Assembly: GCA_023954375.1 (NCBI GenBank)
Contig: JAMLIC010000012.1
Span: forward strand, 62,001 to 126,000
DNA length: 64,000 nucleotides
Reading direction: 5' to 3'
DNA from: Planctomycetota bacterium
Lineage (GTDB): Bacteria > Planctomycetota > J058
Below are positions 16,261-25,037 of the stretch, in pieces (position 1 is the first letter of the stretch; each line of letters begins with the position of its first letter). Made by a program: the position numbers and the translations under genes. The notes beneath the pieces are model-generated. The model saw only the letters and a program-made list of their open reading frames with translations, had not been told where the DNA came from and did no database searches.

Positions 16261-18600
16261 ATGACCCCCCGCGACCTCCTCCGCGAGCTCCAGGGCGTGG
16301 CCCTCCTCGGGCTCGGCGCCTTCAGCCTGGTCTCGGTGGCCAGCTTCGACCCGGCCGACCTGCCGGGCCGCGTGGCCCCGGCGCGGGGGGCGGCCCAGAA
16401 CCTGGGCGGCTCGCTCGGGGCGTGGCTGTCGGCCGAGCTGATCGGGTGGGTGGGGACGCTCGGCGCCTACGGCGCGGCCGGCATGGTGTTCCTGTTCGCC
16501 GCCGCCTCGCTGCGGCGTGCCTTGCCGACCGAGGAGGCGGCCGGGGCGCGGGGGGAGCCGGTGCGCCGCGTGGTCGGGGCGCTCGTGATCGTGCTGACGC
16601 TGGCCGTGGTCGAGCGCGTGCTCGCCGGGTCGCCCTGGGGCTGGCTGGTCGACCGCGGCCTGCCGCCCGGGGGGATCTGGGGGCTCCTGCTCGAGCACGA
16701 GGCCACGCGCCTCATGGGCGGCCTCGGCGCGCCGCTGGCGGCCGGGCTCGTCCTCGGCGTCGGGCTCATGCTCCTCACCGACCGCCCCCTGCGCGAGCTC
16801 GTGCACGGGTCGGTCGAGCAGGCGCAGGGCCTCGCCGGGGCCGCCTCCTCCATGGCGGCCGACGCCGCGGCGCGCGCCGAGGACGCGCTGGCCGTCGTCG
16901 CCCCGCCCGCGCCCGAGGCGCCCGCCGCGCCGCCCGCCCCGCGCCCGGCCGCGCCGGCCGAGCCGGTGGTCGTGGGCGACGAGGCCGAGGAGGAGCAGCA
17001 GCAGGCGCCGGAGCCCTGCCGGGACGAGGACGACGACCTCGTCGTGCCGGTCGCCGCGCCCCGGGCGCAGGAGCCGGTCGCGCCGGCCGCCGCCCTCCCG
17101 CCGGTCGCCCTGCTCGCGGCGCCCGAGGCGCCGAAGGAGGCGGCGCGCGCGGGCCGCGACGACCGCGGCCGCCAGATCGAGGACACGCTGCAGCAGTTCA
17201 AGGTGCAGGCGAAGGTCGTCTCGGTCGAGAACGGCCCGTCGGTGACGCTCTTCGCCCTCGAGCTCGGCCGCGGCGTGAAGGTCCAGCGCGTCGCCAGCCT
17301 CCTCGACAACCTGGCGCTCACCCTGCGCGTCCCGGGGATCCGCCTCCAGGCGCCGATCCCGGGCACGAGCTGGGTCGGCCTCGAGGTCCCGAACGAGGAG
17401 CAGGAGGTCGTGCGCCTGCGCGAGCTGGTCGAGAACCCCGCCTGGCGCAAGAAGGACCCGGCGCTGCCGATCTTCCTCGGCAAGGACTCGGCCGGCCGCC
17501 CGCTGATCGCCGACCTGGCCAAGATGCCGCACCTCCTGATCGCCGGCGCCACGGGCTCGGGCAAGAGCGTGTGCATCAACTCCATCATCGTGTCGCTCCT
17601 GCTCACGAAGACCCCGCGCGACGTGCAGCTGATCCTGATCGACCCCAAGCAGGTCGAGATGACCCAGTTCGCCAAGGTCCCGCACCTCGCGGCGCCGGTC
17701 GTCACCGACATGCGCAAGGCCGGCGCCGTCCTCGAGTGGGCGGTGAAGAAGATGGAGGAGCGCTACGGCTGGCTGGCGCGCGCCGGGGTGCGGCACATCC
17801 GCGAGTACAACGAGCTGGGCAAGCTGGCCCTGGCCGACCGCCACGGCGTGACCCCGGCCGAGCTCGAGCGCAAGAAGGTGCCCTGGAAGCTGCCGTACCT
17901 GGTGCTGGTCGTCGACGAGCTGAACGACCTGATGATGATCGCGCAGAAGGAGGTCGAGGCCTCGATCACGCGCCTGGCGCAGAAGTCGCGCGCGGTCGGG
18001 ATCCACGTGGTGCTCGCCACGCAGCGGCCGTCGGTCGACGTGATCACGGGCGTGATCAAGTCGAACCTCCCGGCGCGGATCGCCTTCCGCGTGACGGCCA
18101 AGGTCGACTCGCGCACGATCCTCGACGCCAGCGGCGCCGACAAGCTGCTGGGCATGGGCGACATGCTCTTCCTGCCGCCCGGCCGCGGGCAGCCCATGCG
18201 GGCCCTCGGCGCGCTCGTCACCGACGAGGAGGTGGCGGCGGTCGTCAAGTCGTGGTCGAAGCAGGGCAAGGCCGAGTACGCCGAGGACCTGCTCCAGCAC
18301 GCCGAGGCCGCCACCCGCAAGGGCGGCAAGGGCGCGCCGGCGGCGGCCGAGCCGGCGGGCGACGGCGAGGACGAGCGGCGCGACCCGGTCTACGACGACG
18401 CCGTGCGCGTGGTCCTCGCCGAGGGGCGCGGCTCGGTGTCGCTGATCCAGCGCAAGCTCGAGCTGGGCTACGGGCGCGCCGCGCGCCTCCTCGACCTCAT
18501 GGCCGAGGACGGCCTCGTCGGCCCGGCCAACGGGTCGAAGCCGCGCGAGGTGAAGCTGTCGCTCGACCAGTGGGAGACGCGGCGGCGGGCGGCGGCGTAG
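16261..18600 (+). CDS. ftsK: FtsK/SpoIIIE-type DNA translocase
   Basis: 779 aa from ATG 16261; an in-frame TTG at 16234 is possible. Four membrane helices fill residues 1-185, followed by an acidic Pro/Ala linker and the motor with Walker A GATGSGKS (about 428-436). Walker B reads LVLVVDELNDLM, where FtsK usually has DE(L/F)ADLM. The C-terminal gamma winged helix (SVSLIQRKLELGYGRAARLLDLM) reads KOPS-like DNA polarity. It pumps chromosomal DNA at the division septum. The 33-bp repeat array directly upstream may affect its promoter. Confidence 0.93.
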   Translation: MTPRDLLRELQGVALLGLGAFSLVSVASFDPADLPGRVAPARGAAQNLGGSLGAWLSAELIGWVGTLGAYGAAGMVFLFAAASLRRALPTEEAAGARGEPVRRVVGALVIVLTLAVVERVLAGSPWGWLVDRGLPPGGIWGLLLEHEATRLMGGLGAPLAAGLVLGVGLMLLTDRPLRELVHGSVEQAQGLAGAASSMAADAAARAEDALAVVAPPAPEAPAAPPAPRPAAPAEPVVVGDEAEEEQQQAPEPCRDEDDDLVVPVAAPRAQEPVAPAAALPPVALLAAPEAPKEAARAGRDDRGRQIEDTLQQFKVQAKVVSVENGPSVTLFALELGRGVKVQRVASLLDNLALTLRVPGIRLQAPIPGTSWVGLEVPNEEQEVVRLRELVENPAWRKKDPALPIFLGKDSAGRPLIADLAKMPHLLIAGATGSGKSVCINSIIVSLLLTKTPRDVQLILIDPKQVEMTQFAKVPHLAAPVVTDMRKAGAVLEWAVKKMEERYGWLARAGVRHIREYNELGKLALADRHGVTPAELERKKVPWKLPYLVLVVDELNDLMMIAQKEVEASITRLAQKSRAVGIHVVLATQRPSVDVITGVIKSNLPARIAFRVTAKVDSRTILDASGADKLLGMGDMLFLPPGRGQPMRALGALVTDEEVAAVVKSWSKQGKAEYAEDLLQHAEAATRKGGKGAPAAAEPAGDGEDERRDPVYDDAVRVVLAEGRGSVSLIQRKLELGYGRAARLLDLMAEDGLVGPANGSKPREVKLSLDQWETRRRAAA

Positions 18601-18604
18601 CGCC

Positions 18605-19501
18605 TCAGCGCCCCCCGGCGAGCCCGTCGAGCGCGGCGAACACCAGGCCGAGGAGCAGCGCGGCGACCACCAGGCCGCCCACGACGGCCAGCGTCGGCAG
18701 GAGCGACCAGACCAACTCGGTGGGCCCAGGCGCGCTCGCCCCCTCGAGCGGCGGGGCGGGGCGCGGCGCCGCCACGTCGGCGGGGCGGCCCGACGCGAGG
18801 CTCATGACGGCGCGCCGGGCCGGGTCCTCGTGCGCCGGGAAGGCCGGGCCGAGGACGCCCTCGGGCGACACGAACTTCTGGCCGACCCACCAGGCCATCG
18901 GGACGCACACGCGGCGCTCGGCGACGCCCGCGAGCTGGCGCGGCGTCGCGGCCTGGATCGTGTGCCGCGAAGCCGAGGCCCCGGTCCGCAGCCAGGCCTC
19001 GGCGTCGGCCTCCAGGGCGTCGGCGACGAAGAGGACCGTCGCGTCGGTCCGGGTCAGCGGGTCACGCGCGAGCCGCCGCACGTGGGCGCTCGCCTGCGAC
19101 CGTCCGAGGCGATCGACGCGGACCAGGAACACCAGGAGGGGCCGGCCCGGGTCACGCCCCCAGGCCCACCATGCGGGGTGGAAGAGGGCGAGGTGGTCGT
19201 CCGCCTCGCGCACGACCGAGAACCCCAGGGCCACGACCGCCGCGGCGACGGCTCGCAGGGGCTCGTCGACCGCGCGGCTGGGCGTCCGGGGTGGGGCCTC
19301 GGTCGACCCGTCCGCCGGCGCGTCCGCCGCGGGCGCCAGGCCGCAGGTGGCGCAGGCGCCATGGCCGGCGAGGCAGTCGGCGTGGTGCGCCGCCGCGCAG
19401 CCGGGGCACAGCCACACGTGCCCGCCCGCGACCTCGTCCTTGCAGTAGGGGCAGACGGGCCGCGCCCGGCCCTCGACCTTGATCCGCGGCGCCTCGCTCA
19501 C
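18605..19501 (-). CDS. Prokaryotic RING-like zinc protein with a C-terminal membrane anchor
   Basis: 298 aa from GTG 19501 (AGGGG upstream). Residues 15-60 have the cross-brace spacing CPYC ... CPGCAAAHHADC ... CATCG, matching prokaryotic RING-like domains. A middle region with a Trp-rich patch (HPAWWAWGRD) is followed by a hydrophobic segment and one membrane helix near the C-terminus (LLPTLAVVGGLVVAALLLGLVF). It is convergent with ftsK, 4 bp apart. Two paralogues with the same cysteine layout occur at 27.5 and 49.2 kb. Partner unknown. Confidence 0.72.
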   Translation of the reverse strand: MSEAPRIKVEGRARPVCPYCKDEVAGGHVWLCPGCAAAHHADCLAGHGACATCGLAPAADAPADGSTEAPPRTPSRAVDEPLRAVAAAVVALGFSVVREADDHLALFHPAWWAWGRDPGRPLLVFLVRVDRLGRSQASAHVRRLARDPLTRTDATVLFVADALEADAEAWLRTGASASRHTIQAATPRQLAGVAERRVCVPMAWWVGQKFVSPEGVLGPAFPAHEDPARRAVMSLASGRPADVAAPRPAPPLEGASAPGPTELVWSLLPTLAVVGGLVVAALLLGLVFAALDGLAGGR

Positions 19502-19854
19502 GGCGCCCCTGGCGGCAGGTCGAGCGCTCCGAGGCCTCCGTCGTCCTCGGGCGCCTCCGTGTCCCATGTGAGCCCGAGCGGGGACGTCATGGATCGGCTC
19601 ATGGGGTCGGCGCCGGGACCGTGAGCCTGCCAGACGACCCCGCGCGCGCCCATGCGCCGACTCTAACCGGACCCGCCGAGGAGCAGCGAGGCGGCCGTGC
19701 TCGCTCCGTGCAGCGCGGGCGCGGGGACGTGGGCATCGGGCCGACGTGGCAGGCGTGCTCGACGGCACGGGCCCTCAGCTCGCCGGGCGCACCTCGACCT
19801 CACGGCCGACCCTGGACCCGTGGGAGACGAGGAGTCGCGCTCCGGGCGATGATG

Positions 19855-19956
19855 GATGCGCTCGCGAGGGGGGCGCGATCGGAGGAAGTCCCGGACTGGC
19901 ACGATCTGGCCCGTTCCGCGCCTCCCCAACGCTCGCTTTGGCGGGTCGAGCACGAG
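19855..19956 (+). repeat. Dispersed repeat family A, copy 1
   Basis: About 102 bp sharing blocks GATGCGCTCGCGAGGGG, GCGCGATCGG, GGCCCGTTCCGCGCCTCC and GGGTCGAGCACGAG with copies at 25.4 and 32.0 kb. It lies in the 540-bp gap 19502-20041 between the RING gene and the ABC operon. The rest of that gap shows no supported gene. Confidence 0.8.
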
Positions 19957-19991
19957 CGGCGAGAGGAAGTTCTCGAGCTCACTCTGTTCTC

Positions 19992-20021
19992 TTGCACGCA
20001 CCCTGACCACCCGCGTAGAGT
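19992..20021 (+). promoter_or_regulatory. Candidate promoter of the ABC exporter operon
   Basis: TTGCAC at 19992-19997 and TAGAGT at 20016-20021 are 18 bp apart. Transcription would begin near 20028, leaving a 14-nt leader before the GTG at 20042. It lies 35 bp after repeat copy A1. Confidence 0.5.
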
Positions 20022-20041
20022 GCCCCCGGCGGGGACGGCCG

Positions 20042-20815
20042 GTGATCGAGGCGCTCGACCTCTCGAAGAGCTACGACGGGGTCGAGGCCCTCGCCGGCGT
20101 GCGCTTCACCGTCCCCGCCGGCCAGGTTTGCGGCTTCGTCGGCCCCAACGGCGCCGGGAAGACGACGACCATCAAGCTCCTGGCGGGGATCCTGCGGCCG
20201 ACCGCCGGGACGGCCCGGCTGTGCGGGCACGACGTCGTGGAGCGGCCGCTCGAGGCGCGGCGCGTCCTCGGCTACGTGCCCGAGGGCGGCGGCCTCTACA
20301 CGCTCCTGACGCCGCGCGAGCACCTGGCGCTGGTGGCGGACCTGCACGAGGTCCCGCCGGCCGAGGCGGCCGAGCGCGCGGCGACGCTCACGGACCTGCT
20401 CGACCTGCGCGACCTGGCCGACCGCCGCATCGACTCGCTGTCCAAGGGTCAGCGGCAGAAGGTCCTCGTGGCCTGCGCCCTGCTGCACGACCCGCAGGTG
20501 GTCCTCTTCGACGAGCCCTTCGACGGCCTGGACGCCAACGCCGTCCTGCGCCTCAAGGAGCTCATCCGCGGGCTCGCCGCCCGCGGCCGCACGGTCCTCT
20601 TCTGCTCGCACATGCTCGACGTGGTCGAGCGCCTGTGCGACCGGTCGATCGTCGTGCACCGCGGCCGGGTCGTGGCCGACGGGCCCACGCCCGACCTGGT
20701 TCGCCGCTCCGGCGCGGGCACGCTCGAGGCGCTCTTCCAGGCGCTGACCGCCGGCGCTGCGCCTGCCGCGAGCGCCGTGCTCGACGCGCTGGCGCCCGGA
20801 ACGGCGGCGCCGTGA
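20042..20815 (+). CDS. ABC transporter ATP-binding protein
   Basis: 257 aa. Walker A GPNGAGKTT, signature LSKGQRQKV and Walker B VVLFDEPFDGLD, plus the switch histidine in FCSHMLD, define an ABC ATPase of the ABC-2 exporter class (closest in style to NatA/Ccm-like ATPases). The GTG 20042 start is supported by the promoter above. It overlaps the permease gene by 4 bp (GTGA) and powers that exporter. Substrate unknown. Confidence 0.92.
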   Translation: MIEALDLSKSYDGVEALAGVRFTVPAGQVCGFVGPNGAGKTTTIKLLAGILRPTAGTARLCGHDVVERPLEARRVLGYVPEGGGLYTLLTPREHLALVADLHEVPPAEAAERAATLTDLLDLRDLADRRIDSLSKGQRQKVLVACALLHDPQVVLFDEPFDGLDANAVLRLKELIRGLAARGRTVLFCSHMLDVVERLCDRSIVVHRGRVVADGPTPDLVRRSGAGTLEALFQALTAGAAPAASAVLDALAPGTAAP

Positions 20816-22359
20816 GCCTCGACCGCGCGCTCGCGGCGGCCGACGTGCGACCGCGCCCGTTCCGGGCGCTCCTGCGCGCGCTCCTGGTCATGGACCTCCG
20901 CGGCAACCACTTCTCCCGGGCCACGGGCGTGGGCCCGCGGGACGTGGTCTCGCCGCTGGTGATCGTGCTCGGGCAGTTCTTCGCCGCGAGCCTGTTCCTC
21001 TGCGCCGTCCTGTTCGCCCGCGCCGACGCGGCCTTCTTCGCCGCCGCGGGCCTGACGCTGGCCGCCGTCCTCACGGCCACGGCGGTCGTCGTCGAGTTCA
21101 ACGAGGTGGCGCTGGAGCCCGGCGACGGGCTGATCGTGGGCCACCGGCCGGTGCCGCCCCGCACCTACGCCGCCGCGCGCCTGGCCAACCTGCTCGCCTA
21201 CGTGGCGCTCATGGGCGGGGCGCTGACCGTGTTCCCGGCGATCGTCGGCGCCGCTCAGCGCGACGCCGGGCCGCTGTGGCTGCCGTGCTACGCGCTGGCG
21301 TCGGCGGCGGTGTGCGCCGTCACGGCGTCGCTCGTGCTCCTGGCCTACACCGGCCTCGGCGCCGCCCGCGCGCTCGAGCCCGCCAAGGACGTGCTCGCGT
21401 GGACGCAGATCGCGCTCCTGGCGCTCTTCTTCTTCGGCGGGCAGCTCATGCTGCGCCAGGGGCAGGGCGGGGTGGAGCTCCTCGCCGCGCGCCCGCCCGA
21501 GTGGTTCGGCTGGTTGCCCACCTGGTGGCTGGGCGCCTGGGTGGCGCGGGCGGCCGACGCGCCCGGGCCGCGCGAGCTGGCCGCGGCGGCGGGCGTCGTC
21601 GGCGTCGCGGCGGTCGCCGCGTGGGCCGCGCTGGCCCGCCTGGCCGCGGCCTACGAGGGCGTGCACGCCGCCGGCCCCGCCCTGGCCCGCACGTCGCATC
21701 CGCCGCCCGCCGTCCCCGGCACGCTGCGCGGCCGCCTCGGCGCCGCCCTGGGCTGGTCGCGCGACGTCGCCGCCGGCCACGGCCTGGCGGCGCGCCTCCT
21801 CGCGCGCGACGGCGACCTCAAGGCGCGCGCCTGGCCGGCGCTGGGCCTGCCGGTCACCGCGCTGGCGCTGGCGGTCCTCACCGACCAGTGCGGCGACCCG
21901 TACGTGCACGGGGGCGCGGCGGTCGTCCTGCCGATCGCCTTCGTCGCCCTCCTCGCCGCCGCGGTCCCGTCGGTGGTCGGGGCCTTCCGCTTCACGCGCG
22001 ACCCGGCGGCGGCGCTGCTGGTCGCGGCGTCGCCGGTGCCGCGCGCGCGCCTCGTCCTGGGCGTGCGGCGCCTCGTGGCGCTGCGCGTCTTCTTGCCCGT
22101 CGTCGCCGCGGCCGCCGTGGGCCTGGCCGTCCACTGGCGCGCGCCGCTCCACGCCGCCCTGCACGCCGCCGTCGCCTGGGCGGCGGTCGACGCCACGGCG
22201 CGCCTGTCGGCGGCGCGGCTCCTGGGCGACCTGCCGCTCTCGCGCCCGGCCACCCGCGGCGCCTCGCTTGGCGGCGAGGTGGCGCTGCTCGCGGCGGCCG
22301 GGGGCGCGCTCGGGCTGCTCCTGGCCACGCTGGCCCACGTCCTGGCGAGGGGCGCGTGA
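20812..22359 (+). CDS. ABC-2 type membrane permease
   Basis: 515 aa with roughly ten to twelve hydrophobic helices. Motifs such as VVVEFNEVALEPGDGLIVGHRPVPPRTYAAARL, a conserved cytoplasmic loop in large ABC-2 permeases, tie it to the ATPase gene it overlaps. The two halves suggest a fused two-unit membrane domain. It overlaps the next gene by GTGA too, so the cluster is translated as a unit. Confidence 0.8.
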   Translation: MSLDRALAAADVRPRPFRALLRALLVMDLRGNHFSRATGVGPRDVVSPLVIVLGQFFAASLFLCAVLFARADAAFFAAAGLTLAAVLTATAVVVEFNEVALEPGDGLIVGHRPVPPRTYAAARLANLLAYVALMGGALTVFPAIVGAAQRDAGPLWLPCYALASAAVCAVTASLVLLAYTGLGAARALEPAKDVLAWTQIALLALFFFGGQLMLRQGQGGVELLAARPPEWFGWLPTWWLGAWVARAADAPGPRELAAAAGVVGVAAVAAWAALARLAAAYEGVHAAGPALARTSHPPPAVPGTLRGRLGAALGWSRDVAAGHGLAARLLARDGDLKARAWPALGLPVTALALAVLTDQCGDPYVHGGAAVVLPIAFVALLAAAVPSVVGAFRFTRDPAAALLVAASPVPRARLVLGVRRLVALRVFLPVVAAAAVGLAVHWRAPLHAALHAAVAWAAVDATARLSAARLLGDLPLSRPATRGASLGGEVALLAAAGGALGLLLATLAHVLARGA

Positions 22360-22958
22360 GCGGGCGGCCGCTGGCGCGCGTCGACGACTTCCTGCGCACG
22401 CCGCGCGGGCAGCTCACCCTGATCGCGGCGGGCTACGCGCTGGCGCTGGCGGCGGCCCTGGTCATGGCCGCGAACCGGCCCTTCTTCGAGTCGAAGCTGG
22501 AGGAGGCGGTCAAGGCGCCGCCCGAGCGCGTGGCGGCGCTCGCGCGCGACCTCGACGCGGGCCGCGCCGGGGCCGCCGAGGTGCTCGCGCTGCCCGCGGG
22601 CGAGCGCGCGCTCCTCTACGACGCCTGGCTCACGGCGAGCGACCTCGAGGGGGACGGCCTGCCGCGGGCCCTGGCGGCGGCCGCGCCGGCCGAGGCGCGC
22701 GGCCGGGTCGAGCGCACGCTCGTCGCCGGGAGCCCGGCGCAGCGCGCGCGGGCGATCGCGCTGGCGCGGCGCTCGGGCAGCCCGGAGCTGCGCGCCGCGC
22801 TGGCGTGGGCGCGCGACCTCGCGCGCGCGCGGCGCGATGACGACCGGGCGCGCGCGCTCGACGCGGCGCTGGACGAGGCGGACACGGGGGGCGGGGGGCC
22901 GGCGGGGCCGCCCGCGCCCGGGGTGACGGGCGACGTGCACGGAGGCGGTCATGAGTGA
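22356..22958 (+). CDS. Single-pass protein of the ABC cluster, unknown function
   Basis: 200 aa. Residues 1-40 contain one membrane helix (LTLIAAGYALALAAALVMA) after a short cytoplasmic start. The rest is Ala/Arg-rich, helical and probably extracytoplasmic, ending in a Gly/Pro tail. It is coupled to the permease by GTGA and overlaps the next small gene by 8 bp. It may be an accessory or membrane-fusion-like subunit; no family recognised. Confidence 0.65.
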   Translation: MSGRPLARVDDFLRTPRGQLTLIAAGYALALAAALVMAANRPFFESKLEEAVKAPPERVAALARDLDAGRAGAAEVLALPAGERALLYDAWLTASDLEGDGLPRALAAAAPAEARGRVERTLVAGSPAQRARAIALARRSGSPELRAALAWARDLARARRDDDRARALDAALDEADTGGGGPAGPPAPGVTGDVHGGGHE

Positions 22959-23070
22959 CGACGGCGGCAGCGGGGTCTCGGGCTGGCTGATCTTCATCGG
23001 GATCTTCGTGGTGGGGAACTTCGTCCTCTACCAGACCACGGGGATCCTCCTCATCCCGATCCGCCGGTAG
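22951..23070 (+). CDS. 39-residue membrane protein in the ABC cluster
   Basis: ATG 22951 is preceded by GGAGG at 7 nt. The product MSDDGGSGVSGWLIFIGIFV continues through one helix to IPIRR. It overlaps the 3-prime end of the preceding gene in another frame. Size, position and ribosome-binding site favour a real small subunit over chance. Confidence 0.6.
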   Translation: MSDDGGSGVSGWLIFIGIFVVGNFVLYQTTGILLIPIRR

Positions 23071-23074
23071 CGGC

Positions 23075-23917
23075 GTGGCGGGCGCGGAGGGAGGCGGCGA
23101 GCCGCGGGCGGCCTGGGTGTGGCCGCTCCGGCTCCCGCGGGGCGTCGGCGCGGCGGCGTGGTCGTTCTCCGGGCTGGCCGCCCCGGCGCACCGCGGCGCG
23201 TGGTGGGTCGGCGCGGCCGTCGCGGTCGGCGCGGCGCCGCTGCTGGCCTGCTGGGCGGGCGGCGGCTCGGCCGCGCACCAGCCCGCGTCGGCGCTCCTGC
23301 TCCTGCCGCTGTTCCTGGCCGCCGTGCGCCTCGAGCGGCCCGGCCGCGCGATCGGGGTGGTCGCGCTGGCCTTCGCGGCGCACTGCGCGGCGGCGATCGC
23401 CTGCGCGGCGACGTCGCCCGACGTCGCCGCGGCCAGCCTGCCGGGCGGGGCCGACTACTGGCTGAAGCAGCGCGACTGGATCCGCACCGGCGTGGACGTC
23501 GAGTACGAGGTCGCCACGTGGCTCCCCGAGCACGTGACGATCCTCCTCGGCGTGGGCGCGACCGGCTACCTGTCGCTGGGCCTCTTCCCCTTCCTGGCCG
23601 GCTTCCACCAGGCCGACCTGATGAACTATTACGTCGGGCGCCTGCTCGTGGAGAGCCAGGGCGCCGGCACGGCGCTGCTCCTCGGCTGGCATCCCTGGTC
23701 GGTGGCGCGCGGGCTCTGCTACACGGTCCTGGCGCACGACCTCGCGGCGGCCTCGCTCGCGCGCCTGACCGGGCGCCCGCTCCCCGGCGCCGCCGCGGGC
23801 CGCCGGCCGCGCCTGGCCGCGGCCCTCGTCCTCTTCGGCCTCGACTGCGGGCTCAAGCTCGTCGTGAGCGAGCCGGTCCGGGCCGCCCTCGCCGCCAACC
23901 TCACGGGACCGCCATGA
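23075..23917 (+). CDS. Multi-pass membrane protein of the ABC cluster
   Basis: 280 aa from GTG 23075, 4 nt after the small gene. About six hydrophobic helices alternate with conserved-looking loops (FHQADLMNYYVGRLLVESQG and LGWHPWSVARGLCYTVL). The layout is reminiscent of Yip1 or SpoIIM-like membrane proteins but no signature is decisive. Its stop overlaps the next start (ATGA). Confidence 0.65.
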   Translation: MAGAEGGGEPRAAWVWPLRLPRGVGAAAWSFSGLAAPAHRGAWWVGAAVAVGAAPLLACWAGGGSAAHQPASALLLLPLFLAAVRLERPGRAIGVVALAFAAHCAAAIACAATSPDVAAASLPGGADYWLKQRDWIRTGVDVEYEVATWLPEHVTILLGVGATGYLSLGLFPFLAGFHQADLMNYYVGRLLVESQGAGTALLLGWHPWSVARGLCYTVLAHDLAAASLARLTGRPLPGAAAGRRPRLAAALVLFGLDCGLKLVVSEPVRAALAANLTGPP

Positions 23918-24147
23918 GCCCTGGATACACGATCAAGGACGCCTACGAGTACGGCGGGGGGATCCTCGCCGCGGCCGCCGCGTCGATCATCGCCCGCGGC
24001 TACGGCCTCGACGGGCGCTGGGAGGTGCTGGGGGTCGCCGTCGTCGCGGGGTTCGCCGGCGGGTTCGTCGGCAACCGCCTCTACTGGGCGGGGCGGCGCC
24101 GCCCCGACGACGACGACGGGGTGATGCCGCCGCCGCCGTCGTCGTGA
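23914..24147 (+). CDS. Small membrane protein closing the ABC cluster
   Basis: 77 aa starting in the ATGA overlap. It has a polar start, two short hydrophobic segments with Gly-zipper character (GVAVVAGFAGGFVGNRLYW) and a tail of Arg, Asp and Pro. It is probably the sixth gene of the exporter operon. Function unknown. Confidence 0.6.
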   Translation: MSPGYTIKDAYEYGGGILAAAAASIIARGYGLDGRWEVLGVAVVAGFAGGFVGNRLYWAGRRRPDDDDGVMPPPPSS

Positions 24148-24154
24148 CCCGCCC

Positions 24155-24973
24155 TCAGGGCAGGTCGAGCGCCCAGGGGAACACCTCGATCCGGCAGCCC
24201 GAGCCCGCCAGCGGCGAGCGCCGCGCGCGCTCGAGCGCCTCGTCGAGGCTGCGGGCGCGGTGGACGTGGGCGCGGCGGCGCTCGCCCAGGCTGCCGGTCG
24301 ACACCAGCGACCCCGCGCGCAGGAGGTCGGCGCGGTAGGCGCGCTCCCGCTCCTGCGCCTCGGCCGAGGGCGCCGCGTCGTAGACGACGAGCTCGAGGAA
24401 CGTGGCCGGCGGCGGCTCGGGCGCGGGGCGCGCGCCGAGGAGCGCCTCGGCGGCCGAGAGGATGTCCGCCGGCTCGGGCAGCCGGCCGGGCCCGACGTGG
24501 CCGCAGGCGAGGTGGCCGGCGCCCGGCTCGAGGACGTGGTAGCCGGGCAGCGCCCGCACGGCGGCGAGGTTCCGCTGCACGACCGGGTGGGCCCACATGC
24601 GCGTGTTCATCGCCGGGCACACGAGCACGGGCGAGCGGACGGCCAGGAGCGTCGTCGAGACCATGTCGTCGCCCAGGCCGTGGGCGATCTTCGCCAGCGT
24701 GTTGGCCGTCGCCGGCGCGACGATCACGAGGTCGGCGCGGTCGGTGAGCGCGATGTGCTCGGTCTGCCCGTGCGGGTCCCACAGGTCGGTGTAGACGCGG
24801 CGGCCGGTCAGGTTGAGGAACGTGTTCGGCGAGACGAGCTGCCGCGCCGCCTCCGTCATGAGCGCCGTGACCTCGTGGCCCGCCTGCGCGAGCTTCGAGG
24901 CGAGGTCGGCGGCCTTGTACGCCGCGATCGAGCCGGTGACGCACAAGAGGACGGTCGCGCCCATGGCGGTCAC
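24155..24973 (-). CDS. CoaC-type flavoprotein (phosphopantothenoylcysteine decarboxylase domain) without a CoaB domain
   Basis: 272 aa from GTG 24973, preceded by GAGG at 4 nt; ATG 24964 is the alternative. The HFCD flavoprotein fold is clear: LLCVTGSIAAYKAADLAS, ADLVIVAPATANTLAKIAHGLGDD, the CPAMNTRMW motif (PxMNxxMW) and the reactive Cys in GHLACGHVGPGRL. Normal bacterial CoaBC continues into a synthetase domain. Here, about 80 residues of unrelated sequence follow residue 185. It may decarboxylate PPC in CoA synthesis with CoaB elsewhere, or act on a peptide as EpiD-like relatives do. Confidence 0.8.
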   Translation of the reverse strand: MTAMGATVLLCVTGSIAAYKAADLASKLAQAGHEVTALMTEAARQLVSPNTFLNLTGRRVYTDLWDPHGQTEHIALTDRADLVIVAPATANTLAKIAHGLGDDMVSTTLLAVRSPVLVCPAMNTRMWAHPVVQRNLAAVRALPGYHVLEPGAGHLACGHVGPGRLPEPADILSAAEALLGARPAPEPPPATFLELVVYDAAPSAEAQERERAYRADLLRAGSLVSTGSLGERRRAHVHRARSLDEALERARRSPLAGSGCRIEVFPWALDLP

Positions 24974-24992
24974 TCTACCTCGGCCGGCCGGC

Positions 24993-24998
24993 TATCAT
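24993..24998 (+). promoter_or_regulatory. Candidate -10 box of the diheme cytochrome gene
   Basis: TATCAT at 24993-24998 would start transcription near 25005, giving a 33-nt leader that includes GGGAGGCGGAC before ATG 25038. No -35 is evident. Confidence 0.4.
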
Positions 24999-25037
24999 GC
25001 GCGCCCGCCGCCGGGGAGGCGGCGCTGGGAGGCGGAC

